Positions 19,863 through 29,893 are shown, numbered from the stretch's first letter. The stretch is DNA of 64,000 nucleotides from Phycisphaerae bacterium (GCA_012744475.1 JAAYBV010000008.1:62001-126000); one strand, 5' to 3'. Notes: generated by a model not told the origin, from the letters alone. Program-made: numbers and translations.

Positions 19863-20639
19863 CTATGGCGTGTGCGCCTGCCTGATAGTGATGTCCTGGA
19901 ATCGTATCCGGAGCTGGTCGGCCCTATGGATCTGAAGAGCGATATGGCCCTCCAGACCCACATCGTGTGCCTGGTGGGCGGCATCATCGAGTACGCCGGA
20001 GCCGTCGTAGTCCGCGACGGGAATGCCGTTGAGCCAGGCGGTGATTCGCGTGCCGACCGCCGCGATCTCAAGGGTATTCCAGCCGGAGCCTTCATCGGCG
20101 TAGTAGAATACCAGGTCGGGGTTTGCCATCGCCTGATTGACCCATTGCCCTTGGGGAACGTCGGGATAGAGCCAGCGTCCCACGCCTCGGGTCTCGTCCC
20201 ACATCATTCCCGTCCGCCATGGCTCAGGGGGGTGGATGTCGATCTGGGGGCCGTCCAGCCATCCCGCCTCGTCGTCGTAGCGGCTGCGAATCTGGATGCC
20301 GCTGTTGCCCGGACTGTCGCGATACGCTTGAAAGCGCAGACGCAGGACAAAGTCCGCATACTCCTGATCCGTGACCAGCCAGACGTAGTCATGGCCCTCA
20401 TGGCCCAGGGAGTCCGCCAAAATGGTCCCATCATCGACCTTCCAGAACTCGCAGTCGCGGTCGGCGGGCTTGCACTTGATGGTCCAGCCGGTCAGGTCGG
20501 TTCCGTTGAAGAGCGGCTCCCAGCCTTCTTGGGAGCTCTGCTGCCGGCCGGCGCAGCCCGACAGCGCGACGATGGCGAACACGGTTAGCAGAAAGAACGT
20601 GCGTCGATGCCAGACTACAGTGTTGAATCGAAGGCTCAT
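19863..20639 (-). CDS. DUF1080 (3-keto-disaccharide hydrolase-like) lipoprotein
   Basis: 'GWEPLFNGTDLTGWTIK...FVLRLRFQAYRDSPGNSGIQIRSRYDDEAGWLDGPQIDI...'; lipobox LSGC. Confidence 0.9.
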   Translation of the reverse strand: MSLRFNTVVWHRRTFFLLTVFAIVALSGCAGRQQSSQEGWEPLFNGTDLTGWTIKCKPADRDCEFWKVDDGTILADSLGHEGHDYVWLVTDQEYADFVLRLRFQAYRDSPGNSGIQIRSRYDDEAGWLDGPQIDIHPPEPWRTGMMWDETRGVGRWLYPDVPQGQWVNQAMANPDLVFYYADEGSGWNTLEIAAVGTRITAWLNGIPVADYDGSGVLDDAAHQAHDVGLEGHIALQIHRADQLRIRFQDITIRQAHTP

Positions 20640-20879
20640 GGTGTCTGCTCCAGTGCGTTTCGGTATGGCCGACAACAGCGGCGCCATGGTAGCGTCGGAC
20701 CGCTCCTGGTGCAAGATGGTATGCCGGCGTCTGGGTCTCGGTCGAGGCCCCGGATCTCGCGGAAAACGCGCGGGTTTTTGGAAAAATCGCTATGAAGCGC
20801 CTGTCCGAGAATTATAATACAGGGCTTGGATGAGCTTGTGATCGAGATGGAACCGGTTTCGGGTTGTTGAGGAGTCCGT

Positions 20880-21629
20880 ATGTCAGGTCATTCACACTGG
20901 GCGGGGATCAAGCACAAGAAGGCTGCGAACGACGCCAAGCGCGGCAAGGTGTGGAGCAAGGTGGCGCGGATGATTATCGTCGCGGCCAAGAACGGCGGCG
21001 GGGACCCGGCGGCCAATCTGACGCTGCGCTACGCGATCGACAAGGCCAAGTCCGTCAATATGCCGAAGGACACGATCGAGAAGGCCATCAAGAAGGGCAC
21101 GGGCGATCTCGGAGGCGTGCACTACGAAGAAGTTCTGTATGAGGGCTATGGACCGAACGGCGTGGCGATCATGGTTGAGGCTCTGACGGACAACCGCAGC
21201 CGCACCGGTCCGGAGATCAAGAGGATTTTCGAGAAGCACGGCGGATCGCTCGGCACGACCGGGTGCGTCAACTGGATGTTCGGAAAGAAGGGGCTCATTA
21301 CGGTCGCTACCTCCACCACCAACGAGGACGACCTGCTGGAGCTGGCTCTGGGGGCCGGGGCCGACGACATGCAGACCACCGGCGAAGTCTTTGAGATTAC
21401 CTGCGACCCGAGCGCCTTTGAGCCACTGAAGAAGGCCCTGGAGGCCAAGAGCATCCCGATCGAGGTGGCCGAGATCTCGATGGTGCCTCAGAACACCGTG
21501 GGCATCGACAGCGAGACGGTGGCCAAGAGGATCGTCTCATTGATGGAAGCGTTCGACGACCACGACGACGTTCAGAACGCCTACGCGAATTTCGACATCC
21601 CCGACGAAGTCATGGCGAAGGTTTCGTAG
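20880..21629 (+). CDS. yebC: YebC/PmpR family transcriptional regulator
   Basis: 'MSGHSHWAGIKHKKAANDAKRGKVWSKVARMI', 'YEGYGPNGVAIMVEALTDNRSRT'. Confidence 0.97.
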   Translation: MSGHSHWAGIKHKKAANDAKRGKVWSKVARMIIVAAKNGGGDPAANLTLRYAIDKAKSVNMPKDTIEKAIKKGTGDLGGVHYEEVLYEGYGPNGVAIMVEALTDNRSRTGPEIKRIFEKHGGSLGTTGCVNWMFGKKGLITVATSTTNEDDLLELALGAGADDMQTTGEVFEITCDPSAFEPLKKALEAKSIPIEVAEISMVPQNTVGIDSETVAKRIVSLMEAFDDHDDVQNAYANFDIPDEVMAKVS

Positions 21630-21650
21630 AGGCAAGGCCGACACGGCAGG

Positions 21651-23942
21651 TCAGTTGGCCAGTTCGGCAACGCGCCGTTTGGCCAGTTCGTAGTTCTGCC
21701 AGCCCAGGCGACTGACTGGTTGTTCTCTTGCGGGATACATCTGCCTGAATTGCCGCTGGAAGGCATCCTCAATTTCGATGGCGTGGCGGTAGTGTCGCAA
21801 GGCTGCATCCATGTCTCCCTGTTGTTCGGCAGCCTGAGCGAGGCGTAGTTGCAGGCGGCCGGAGCCGGGATACTTTGCCGCCGCCCTGGCATACCATCCG
21901 TACGCGTCGTCGGGTCTTCCCATGAGGCTGGCGACGTTGCCTGCCTTCTCGTAGTTCTTGTAGTCGGCCGGATCTCGGTCGATGGCTGTGTAAAGGCATT
22001 GTGCAGCCTTCTCCAGCAGCGACATGCGGCCGGTGGAGGCATGTTCGGCCTCCTGAAGGTACAGCCGGCCGTTGAGGTAGGCGGCTGCCGGCGACATCGC
22101 ATCGGCCGCCGAGGCCGCGTCGAGAAGGGCATGGGCCCGGTCGAATCGTCCGATAGACGCGGCCTGCCGGCCTTGTTGCAGCCCTGCAGTCGATTCGTAG
22201 ACCGGCAGCCAAACGAACTGAACGTACGCTCCCAGCAACAGCAGGGCAACGAAGGACGCAACCAGTTTGAGCGGTTTGGGATGAGGTACGCTTAGGGGGG
22301 CAGGGACCTGCATGGGACGGCTGATCGCAACAAGGCAGGCCATGAGGGCCCACAGCCCGGTCCAGACCCCGGGCTCGAAGATCGCAAAGTCGATCAGGTT
22401 GTGCAGAAGAACGCCTGCCGCCGCGCAGCCCAGTGCGGCGAGGAGCGCCGTTCGGTGCGTAACATCGGCCTTCAGAGGCTTGTCTTCCAATGCGGCCGCC
22501 AGGAGCAGGAAGCCGATCAGGAACGCCGCCACAGGGGCCATGTACAGCACGGTGACTTCGTAGAGAACGACTTCGAAGTCACCCTCGGACGTGCCGGGGA
22601 TCAGTAGCGGCCGGATCAGAAGCAGCGCCGCACCGACGGTCAGCAGTATGGCCACGGCCAGGCGCTTGCTACCGCGGTTGTCGTCGATCGACAGCATCGA
22701 AGATCCATCGGGACTCAACGTGCCTCGACAGATCGGAATGATGAACATGGCCAGGAAACCCAGCAGGCCGAGCGGGCCGTACTGGGTCAGCACGCTGAGC
22801 ACGAAACAGTGCGGATCGGACACCGACTCCGGCGCCGAGGCCGGCTTGTACCGGGTGTAGTTCTGCGCGAAGTTGCCGGGCCCGACGCCGGCCAGTGCGT
22901 GGTCAACGTACATCTGCGCCGAAGCGCGCCAGTATTGCCATCGGACCAGCATGGAATTGCCGCCGGGCAGTCTGTCGTGCCGGAGGCCGTAGGAGACCGC
23001 CGCACCGCCGACCGCCAGCGAAACGGCCAGAAGAACCACGCCGCCAACGACCCACGCGAGCCTGCGATGGGCGGCAAGCCGCCTGCGCAGGAGCAGAAAG
23101 ACGCCGAAGAGACCTGCCGCGATGCTGAACGCCAGGATGCCGCCCTTGCTCTTGGTCATCAGCAGTCCCGCCAGAACGATCATCGCCGCGATCGGTGCGT
23201 AGTAGCGCCGGCGCAGCCGAGTCCTGTCTTCGTTTGCCGGGGTTTGTTGGAGCAACAGGGCCAGCGCGGCAAACGACGCCAGCAGCAGGAACGAGGCAGC
23301 CGAGTTGCTGGTTGTGAAGAACCCGCGGATGCCCCGCGAGTACAGACGGTGCTCGAAGAGGAACTGCTGAAAGGTCCCCGGCTCGATGCCGAGAGGACCC
23401 AGCAGCGTCTCGGGGTCCTTCTCATACTGTTCGACCGTGATCTCGTTGCTTACAAGGAACTGCTCGGCGCATTGATACACAGTGACGACGCCAAGGGCGC
23501 CGACGACCAGCAGCACGGCGCGGACTCTGGATGCGCCATCGAGGATCTGGACCAGGAGGATGGCGGCGAAGACCGGAGCGGCGAGCATCACCACATGATT
23601 GATCGCCACGCGTTTGTCGCTGGCGCCGAAGGTCGAGAGTATCCCGGCGGCAAGAAAGACCGCCAGTCCGATCTCGATGCCGGTGACACGGTAGATCGGC
23701 CGGCCGGACCAGACCTGCCACAGCAGCCAGAACACCAGACCGAAGATCAGCAGTCCCGACACCGTGAGGCTGTAGATCGCGTCACCCATACTCTCCGGCA
23801 GCGTGATGGTCTGCGTGGTCGGAGCCTCCGTGTAGGTTACACGCAATGCCAGAAGCGAAAGGCAGAGCCCCAGGAGAACGAGTCCAACGATCGCGGACGG
23901 TCGTCTTGCGGTCGGCGGAGCTTTAGTCGATGTCCTTGCCAT
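21651..23942 (-). CDS. O-antigen ligase-family membrane protein with C-terminal TPR repeats
   Basis: Many TM segments, Wzy_C-like 'ALAGVGPGNFAQNYTRYKP', C-terminal TPR helices. Confidence 0.82.
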   Translation of the reverse strand: MARTSTKAPPTARRPSAIVGLVLLGLCLSLLALRVTYTEAPTTQTITLPESMGDAIYSLTVSGLLIFGLVFWLLWQVWSGRPIYRVTGIEIGLAVFLAAGILSTFGASDKRVAINHVVMLAAPVFAAILLVQILDGASRVRAVLLVVGALGVVTVYQCAEQFLVSNEITVEQYEKDPETLLGPLGIEPGTFQQFLFEHRLYSRGIRGFFTTSNSAASFLLLASFAALALLLQQTPANEDRTRLRRRYYAPIAAMIVLAGLLMTKSKGGILAFSIAAGLFGVFLLLRRRLAAHRRLAWVVGGVVLLAVSLAVGGAAVSYGLRHDRLPGGNSMLVRWQYWRASAQMYVDHALAGVGPGNFAQNYTRYKPASAPESVSDPHCFVLSVLTQYGPLGLLGFLAMFIIPICRGTLSPDGSSMLSIDDNRGSKRLAVAILLTVGAALLLIRPLLIPGTSEGDFEVVLYEVTVLYMAPVAAFLIGFLLLAAALEDKPLKADVTHRTALLAALGCAAAGVLLHNLIDFAIFEPGVWTGLWALMACLVAISRPMQVPAPLSVPHPKPLKLVASFVALLLLGAYVQFVWLPVYESTAGLQQGRQAASIGRFDRAHALLDAASAADAMSPAAAYLNGRLYLQEAEHASTGRMSLLEKAAQCLYTAIDRDPADYKNYEKAGNVASLMGRPDDAYGWYARAAAKYPGSGRLQLRLAQAAEQQGDMDAALRHYRHAIEIEDAFQRQFRQMYPAREQPVSRLGWQNYELAKRRVAELAN

Positions 23943-25026
23943 GTCGGACCGTGCTTTCGAAGATGGCGATGATGGCCAGGATCAGGAAGGTCTGTGCGAA
24001 GATCAGGACGGCCCCGACGAGGTTGACCTGATAGAGAAACGTCGCGCCCAGGCCGCAACAGAGCGTAGCAAGATACAGCATCAGCACGGTCTGGGTGTCA
24101 GTCAGGCCGCGTCGCCGCAAACGGTGCGAGAAGTGCTGCGTGTCCCCGACGAACGGACTCTTGCCCTGACGCAGGCGCAGCAACGTTACGCTGGTCAGGT
24201 CGTAGAGCGGCACCGCCATCACCACCAGCGGCATCAGCACGGGGTACCACGGTCCGCTCTGGTCCTGCTGGTAGTACGTCGTGCGCAGCGTCAGCAGGGC
24301 GACGAAGAAGCCGACCACGAGGGAGCCTGCATCGCCCATGAAGATCGAGGCGGGCGGGAAGTTGAACGCCAGAAAGCCCAGCAGGGTCCCGACGAACACG
24401 ATAGCCAGTCCTCCGACGAAGACCTGCTCGTTGAAGGCGGCCGCGACGAACAGGATGGCCCCGGCGATGGCGGCGATGCCGGCCGAGGCGCCATCCATGT
24501 TGTCGAGGAAATTGAAGGAATTGATGATCACGACGATCCAGAGAGCGGAAATCGCCGATGTGATGATGCGGTTGTCGATGAAGAACTCGACGCGAATCTC
24601 CGCCGCCGTTGCGGCCAGCAGCGCGACCAGACACTGCACCGCGAGCTTCACGAAAGGTCCCAGAGGTCTTCTGTCGTCCCAAAGTCCGACGGCAAAGAGG
24701 ATTGCAGCGCAGATCAGAACGACCGCCAGTTCGTCGCATCGGCGCAGGAAATCGGCCGGGACGATGTTCAGCCGGTCTGCCATTTGACCCAGATGCCCTG
24801 GGGCGACCAGAAACCGCACGACGCCTGCCGCTGCGACAATGAAGATCGCCAGCGTGCCGAAGATTGCGATGCCTCCACCGAGGGGGATGACGCTGCGATG
24901 ATAACGATCCGCCTGGGGATAGGCCAGAAGCCCCAGACGCGGCGCCAGTTTCTTGGCGCCGGCGGTCAGCAGGGCTGAGCAGGAACAGGCGCCGGCGAGC
25001 AGGGCTACGGCCAGTAGAATCAGCAT
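23923..25026 (-). CDS. MraY/WecA-family undecaprenyl-phosphate glycosyl-1-phosphate transferase
   Basis: 'DDRRPLGPFVKLAVQ', 'NSFNFLDNMDGASAGIAA', 'FNFPPASIFMGDAGSLVVGF', 'GDTQHFSHRLRRRGLT'. Confidence 0.93.
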   Translation of the reverse strand: MLILLAVALLAGACSCSALLTAGAKKLAPRLGLLAYPQADRYHRSVIPLGGGIAIFGTLAIFIVAAAGVVRFLVAPGHLGQMADRLNIVPADFLRRCDELAVVLICAAILFAVGLWDDRRPLGPFVKLAVQCLVALLAATAAEIRVEFFIDNRIITSAISALWIVVIINSFNFLDNMDGASAGIAAIAGAILFVAAAFNEQVFVGGLAIVFVGTLLGFLAFNFPPASIFMGDAGSLVVGFFVALLTLRTTYYQQDQSGPWYPVLMPLVVMAVPLYDLTSVTLLRLRQGKSPFVGDTQHFSHRLRRRGLTDTQTVLMLYLATLCCGLGATFLYQVNLVGAVLIFAQTFLILAIIAIFESTVRHGKDID

Positions 25027-25065
25027 AGTCTCCTCAACGCCGTCCGTCCGGTTCGGCGCGGCGAT

Positions 25066-25617
25066 TCATTTCTCGTGCGTTTCCGATTTCCGCTGCTGCA
25101 AGAGCCGCACTCGCACTTCGCTGAAGAAGTCGAAATAGGTCTGCTGGCGGTAGTCCGGATAGGTGTATGGTAGAGGACACCACGCGCCTCTGTCAAAGAC
25201 AAGCGTGACCTCGGCGTACATTTTCGCGCCGATGTAGACGCGGTGCGCGTAGTTTTTGGTCGTGGCCAGGACGAGCTTGGATGGCTCAATGATGCCCGGA
25301 TCGAGATTGACCGGTCGAGGATAGGGCCCGGCCAGCATCGCGGCCAGCTCCTGCTCGATTCGGTTGGTCCGATGCTTGATCTGGGCCAGCTCGCCTGGGT
25401 CGGCGAGTCGTTCGAGCGAGATGAACTGCCGCAGAATGGCCGGACCGGTCTGGTCCCGGTAGTAGTCGGTCTTCTCGAACGGCCAGATGTCACTGATCAG
25501 ATCGAGGGGGCCAAGCTGCGAGGCCGCCGCGTCCCTGGCGGCGCCCAGGCAGCACTCGTCGCGGGCGAGAATTCCGACGATGTACTTGACCGGGTTGGGC
25601 TCCTTGGGTTCCCACAT
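25066..25617 (-). CDS. DUF4416 family protein
   Basis: 'YIVGILARDECCL...LGPLDLISDIWPFEKTDYYRDQTG...FISLERLADPGELAQIKHRTNRIEQEL...VNLDPGIIEPSKLVLATTKNYAHRVYIG'. Confidence 0.88.
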   Translation of the reverse strand: MWEPKEPNPVKYIVGILARDECCLGAARDAAASQLGPLDLISDIWPFEKTDYYRDQTGPAILRQFISLERLADPGELAQIKHRTNRIEQELAAMLAGPYPRPVNLDPGIIEPSKLVLATTKNYAHRVYIGAKMYAEVTLVFDRGAWCPLPYTYPDYRQQTYFDFFSEVRVRLLQQRKSETHEK

Positions 25618-25639
25618 GCGATGCGATGATCACTCCGTT

Positions 25640-26773
25640 TCAGCCGTCGTGGTCCAGCTCCTCGGCGTGCGCCAGGTGGGCCGGAATCTCGTATTCGTCG
25701 GCACGTGGCCCGTACCACTCGATGGTTTCGCTTCGGATGGCTTCCACGATGGCAGCCAAGTGTTCCGTCGGGTCGATGCGATCCCGCCTGTCTTGTGGAT
25801 CCGGGTACGCCTTCTTCAGGATCTGGCCCTTCTCCCATTCTTTCGGCTCGATCTCCATGGTCACGTGAAACCCATGTCTCTCGACGCTTTTCAGGCTGGG
25901 GGCCACACAGAGCTCCGGCTGCTCGTCCGGACAGTCCGCCACGCCGGGCACAAGCCACGGGGCGATCCACCCATCATCGATGCCGATGTCGAGATGTCTC
26001 TTGACCATGGTTACGACGACGTACCCGCCCTTGAACCACAGGCCGCGGACGGCTTCTGCGGTCTGACGAGCCACTCGTTTCGGCTGGCCTCCGAGCCGCC
26101 GGATTTCCTGGTCCAGATGCCAGGTGACGGCCTCGTTGAATTTGCGATCAGGATCCCGCAGCGCCAGGGCGCCAATATGGGCGCCCAACGCGTTGGAGTA
26201 GTTGTCTTCCCATGAGAAAGCCGATTGGTATTCGGGGTAGACGCCGGCGCCCTTGAACCCATGCCAGGTGAGAATCTCATGCCAGATACTCGCGGTGTAG
26301 GCCAGATACGCAGCCAGATCGATCGCGACTTCACGGATGATGGCGTCTCGGGTCTCCAGCGGCAAGTACTGCCAGCCTCTCGGATAGTCCAGCCGGAGGT
26401 GATACTTCGAAGGCTCCCACAGTTTGTACGACAACTCCATCAAGTCCTTGGTCAGCATGTTGCGGATGTGGTGAGCGAGGTATCCGGTCCAGTCGGCGAC
26501 CTTGCGCAGATGCGTGACATCGATGTGTCCGCCGCGACAGGTGTAGACGATGCCGTTCTGTTCCCACAGTGCGAATCCGTAGGAGTGCTTGCCGAGATTG
26601 TCTGCATCCAGGTAGCGCGAACCCATGGTCGGACTCGGCAGGCACGCGACCCGGCCGCGCGGACAGCGCTTGGCCTGCTTGCGGCTGAGAAACTCCGCCC
26701 TGGCCGGGGCGGATGTGCAAACGACGGCAAGCAGACAAACCAGGCTCTTTGCGAGAGAATTGGTGCGAACCAT
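25640..26773 (-). CDS. Secreted/periplasmic protein, possibly DUF4056-like
   Basis: Signal peptide; 'HSYGFALWEQNGIVYTCRGGHIDVTHLRKVADWTGYL', 'SIWHEILTWHGFKG...EYQSAFSWEDNYSNALGA'. Confidence 0.55.
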   Translation of the reverse strand: MVRTNSLAKSLVCLLAVVCTSAPARAEFLSRKQAKRCPRGRVACLPSPTMGSRYLDADNLGKHSYGFALWEQNGIVYTCRGGHIDVTHLRKVADWTGYLAHHIRNMLTKDLMELSYKLWEPSKYHLRLDYPRGWQYLPLETRDAIIREVAIDLAAYLAYTASIWHEILTWHGFKGAGVYPEYQSAFSWEDNYSNALGAHIGALALRDPDRKFNEAVTWHLDQEIRRLGGQPKRVARQTAEAVRGLWFKGGYVVVTMVKRHLDIGIDDGWIAPWLVPGVADCPDEQPELCVAPSLKSVERHGFHVTMEIEPKEWEKGQILKKAYPDPQDRRDRIDPTEHLAAIVEAIRSETIEWYGPRADEYEIPAHLAHAEELDHDG

Positions 26774-26975
26774 GGGCTCTCTTTCGGACGACAGCGACTC
26801 CAGACAGACATCACCTACGATATGAGTCTACCCGACTTGGCTCAAAGATGCAAAGACCATCGGCGCAGCCAGAGTGAACAGTGACGAGACGTCATGGACC
26901 CGGCAGACATGCCTCCAGGCCGTCCGGTATGAGTGGCCCCGAGCGATCCGTCACGGCAGCACGCCTCCGAACGCT

Positions 26976-27860
26976 CTACACGTCGCAGATCCGCGTCGCG
27001 TAGGTCAGCGCTGCCAGCGGATCGCCTTTCGGAACGAATTCGTGCGCGACGTAGCCATTGTAGCCGGTCTCGGCAATCGCCTGCAGGATCGCCGGGTAGT
27101 ACAGCTCCTGTGTCTCGTCGATCTCATTGCGTCCGGGATTGCCGCCGGTGTGATAGTGGCCGATATACTCCTTGTTCTCGCGAATTGTCCGGATGATGTC
27201 GCCTTCCATGATCTGGGCGTGGTAGATGTCGTAGAGAATCTTGACGCGGTCGGACCCGACGCGCTTGCAGACCTCGACGCCCCAGGCGGTGCGGTCGAAC
27301 ATGTAGTCCTTGTGGTTGACCTTGCTGTTGAGGTACTCCAGAACGATGGTGACCTTCTTCTGTTCGGCATGGCCGGCGATCTTCTTCAGGGCCTCGACGG
27401 CATTATCCACGCCGACGTCATCGGGAATCCCGCGACGGTTGCCCGAGAAGGAAATCACGGTAGGAAAGCCGGCGGCCGCCGTCGCATCGATGACTTCCCG
27501 CAGTTTGGCGAGGCATTCGTCGTGGAACTTCCTGTCGGCCAAGCCGTTGGTCAAAGAGTGGGTGTTGACCAGCGAGCAGATCAGACCGTGCTTCTTGACC
27601 GTCTCGAATTCCTCCGGCCCGAGCAGATCGATGGCCTGGAGGCCGAGCCGCTTCGAGACCTCGCACAGTTCGTCGAGCGACCACTTGCCGTAGCACCAGC
27701 GGCTGACTGACTGCTTGATCCGGCCCTTCGTCGCCACGCGCTCGACCTTGCCCATCTCGATCGCGTTCGTCTTGCCCGTCAGATGAGCGGCGACCGCGCC
27801 GGCTGCCAGCAAACTGGTCTTATGCATGAGACTCCTTCGCGAGAGGTTGTTCGGGTCCAT
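26976..27860 (-). CDS. Tat-exported hydroxypyruvate isomerase-like TIM-barrel protein
   Basis: 'LSRRSLMHKTSLLAAGAVAAH' Tat-like signal; AP-endonuclease 2-type TIM barrel 'DIYHAQIMEGDIIRTIRENKEYIGHYHTGGNPGRNEIDETQELYYPAIL'. Confidence 0.88.
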   Translation of the reverse strand: MDPNNLSRRSLMHKTSLLAAGAVAAHLTGKTNAIEMGKVERVATKGRIKQSVSRWCYGKWSLDELCEVSKRLGLQAIDLLGPEEFETVKKHGLICSLVNTHSLTNGLADRKFHDECLAKLREVIDATAAAGFPTVISFSGNRRGIPDDVGVDNAVEALKKIAGHAEQKKVTIVLEYLNSKVNHKDYMFDRTAWGVEVCKRVGSDRVKILYDIYHAQIMEGDIIRTIRENKEYIGHYHTGGNPGRNEIDETQELYYPAILQAIAETGYNGYVAHEFVPKGDPLAALTYATRICDV

Positions 27861-27880
27861 GAGGTTTCTCCTGTCCAATG

Positions 27881-27938
27881 TAGTAACGCCGTGAGCCGTT
27901 ATCTCGTCTGCGTATGCCCTTGCGGGCACACTACGAGC
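27881..27938. repeat. Dispersed element B, copy 1 (TAGTAACGCCGTGAG...CGGGCACACTACGAGC)
   Basis: Shares both ends with 47838-47892; ends form an imperfect inverted repeat. Confidence 0.55.
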
Positions 27939-27940
27939 GG

Positions 27941-29689
27941 TCATGCGTCCAATTGTCTTTTGAGCGATTCGACGAGTTCGACGACGGTCCGTGACGCCTG
28001 TTGGATCGGTGTCTTGCGGCTTTCCTTCTCCGTCCGCAGTTTCACCTCGACGTTGCCCTCGACAACCGACTTCTTGCCGACCGTGATGCGGATCGGGATG
28101 CCGATCAGGTCGGCGTCCTTGAACTTGACGCCGCCGCGCAGATCGCGGTCGTCGATCAGGACCTCGATGCCGGCAGCCTTCAGCTCCGTGTATATCTTCT
28201 CGGCCGCCTCGGAAACGGCCGGGTCGTCCTGATTGACCGGCGTAATCAGGACCTCGAACGGCGCGATCGAGATCGGCCAGATGATGCCGTTTTCGTCGTG
28301 GTACAGCTCGATCGCCGAGGCCATGATTCGGTTGATCCCGATCCCGTAGCAGCCCATCAGGCAAGGGGTCTCGACCCCGTTCTCGTCGAGAAAGGTCGCT
28401 CCAAGCTTCTGGCTGTACTTGGTCCCGAGCTTGAAGACCTGCCCAACCTCGATCCCCCTCTTGAACCGCAGGGGCTTGCCCTGGTAGGTGTCGCCTTCGA
28501 CCGCGTTGCGGATGTCAGTGACGACGACGTTGTCACCGGCCAGCGGGAAGTCCCGCCCCGGCACGACGTTCCTGGTGTGGTAGTCGCTGCGGTTGGCCCC
28601 GGTGACGCCGACCGCCATCGCCGCGACCGCATGATCGACGATCAGCCGGGAAACCTTGCCGGTCAGACCCACCGGCCCGGCGAAGCCGACCCTGGCGCCG
28701 GTGACCTTCTGGATGGTCGCTTCGTCCGCCAGCTCCGAATGCGCGCCGCCAAGCACCTGCGTGAGCTTCTCGGCGTTGACTTCATGGTCGCCTCGGACCA
28801 GAGCCGCGACGGCTTGATCGCCGACGGCGTAGATCAGCGTCTTGATCATCTGTGCTGGCGTGGTCTTGAGGAACCCGCAGACCGCTTCAATCGTCCCGAC
28901 GTCGGGCGTATGGACATCCTCCGGCGGCGGCGTATTCAGGTCAGCCGGCTGCTTGGGCGTCGGATCGACCGCCGCCTTTTCGAGGTTGGCGGCATACGAC
29001 CCGTCTTCGGTGTAAACGGTGGTGTCCTCGCCCGAGGCGCAGGGGACGGTGAACTGGTGCGAGCCGGAGCCGCCCATTTCGCCCGTCTCGGCCTCGACGA
29101 TCACGTACTCGACGCCACAGCGTTTGAAGACGCGACAGTATGCATCGTACATCGCCATGTACGACTTGTGCAGGCTCTCGGGGTTGGCGTCGAAGCTGTA
29201 CGCGTCTTTCATCATGAACTCGCGCGACCGCAGCACGCCGAATCGCGGGCGGAACTCATCGCGGAACTTCGGACTGATCTGGTAGAGGTTGATCGGCAGT
29301 TGCTTGTAAGAGCTGATCTCGTGGACCGCGTGGAAGGTGAACACCTCTTCAGCGGTCGGGCCCAAGACGTTCCAGCGGCCGTGGCGGTCCTGGAGCCGGC
29401 ACATGGTCTCACCGTAGTCGGCGTCCCGGCCGGTCTGCTGCCACAGCTCACGCGGCTGAAGGCACGGCACCAGGATCTCCTGGGCGCCCGCCCGATCCAT
29501 CTCCTGGCGGACGATCTCGATGATCTTCTTCAGGGTCCGCCATCCGAGCGGCAGGTAGGTGTACGTCCCGCTGGCGACCTTGCGGATCAAGCCGGCCCGG
29601 ATCATCAGTTGGTGGCTGGGGATCTCCGCATCGGCCGGAACTTCCTTCACCGTCGGGATCAGCATCTGACTGTATCTCATGTATTTCAC
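27941..29689 (-). CDS. proS: Prolyl-tRNA synthetase
   Basis: 'MRYSQMLIPTVKEVPADAEIPSHQLMIRAGLIRKVASGTYTYLPLGWRTLKKI', long insertion with YbaK-like domain, class II motifs. Confidence 0.97.
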   Translation of the reverse strand: MKYMRYSQMLIPTVKEVPADAEIPSHQLMIRAGLIRKVASGTYTYLPLGWRTLKKIIEIVRQEMDRAGAQEILVPCLQPRELWQQTGRDADYGETMCRLQDRHGRWNVLGPTAEEVFTFHAVHEISSYKQLPINLYQISPKFRDEFRPRFGVLRSREFMMKDAYSFDANPESLHKSYMAMYDAYCRVFKRCGVEYVIVEAETGEMGGSGSHQFTVPCASGEDTTVYTEDGSYAANLEKAAVDPTPKQPADLNTPPPEDVHTPDVGTIEAVCGFLKTTPAQMIKTLIYAVGDQAVAALVRGDHEVNAEKLTQVLGGAHSELADEATIQKVTGARVGFAGPVGLTGKVSRLIVDHAVAAMAVGVTGANRSDYHTRNVVPGRDFPLAGDNVVVTDIRNAVEGDTYQGKPLRFKRGIEVGQVFKLGTKYSQKLGATFLDENGVETPCLMGCYGIGINRIMASAIELYHDENGIIWPISIAPFEVLITPVNQDDPAVSEAAEKIYTELKAAGIEVLIDDRDLRGGVKFKDADLIGIPIRITVGKKSVVEGNVEVKLRTEKESRKTPIQQASRTVVELVESLKRQLDA

Positions 29690-29710
29690 GCCTCAAATAC
29701 GTCATAGGCA

Positions 29711-29765
29711 GGGGCGAATCACCATTCGCCCGTACAAGGAGCGAATCATCGTTCGGCCGTACAAG
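29711..29765. repeat. Dispersed element A, two tandem copies (GGGGCGAATCACCATTCGCCCGTACAAG / GAGCGAATCATCGTTCGGCCGTACAAG)
   Basis: 8-bp stem GGGCGAAT/ATTCGCCC around a 4-nt loop, then a degenerate second unit about 27 nt later. Confidence 0.7.
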
Positions 29766-29893
29766 AACCGCTGTTTATAGCCCAAGACCCTGTGTAATTC
29801 AAGGCAATTTCAGCCGTGCGGCGCAGGTGGGCAATAACCTCCTGTCGCAATCAAATGCGCACTGCCTCGGTGAGAATGGGGCGTGATGCTCGG

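Noticed and set aside
20813-20818. TATAAT as yebC promoter
   Set aside because: Good -10 box but no acceptable -35 at 16-18 bp.
28001-29707. 568-aa plus-strand ORF
   Set aside because: Antisense to proS.
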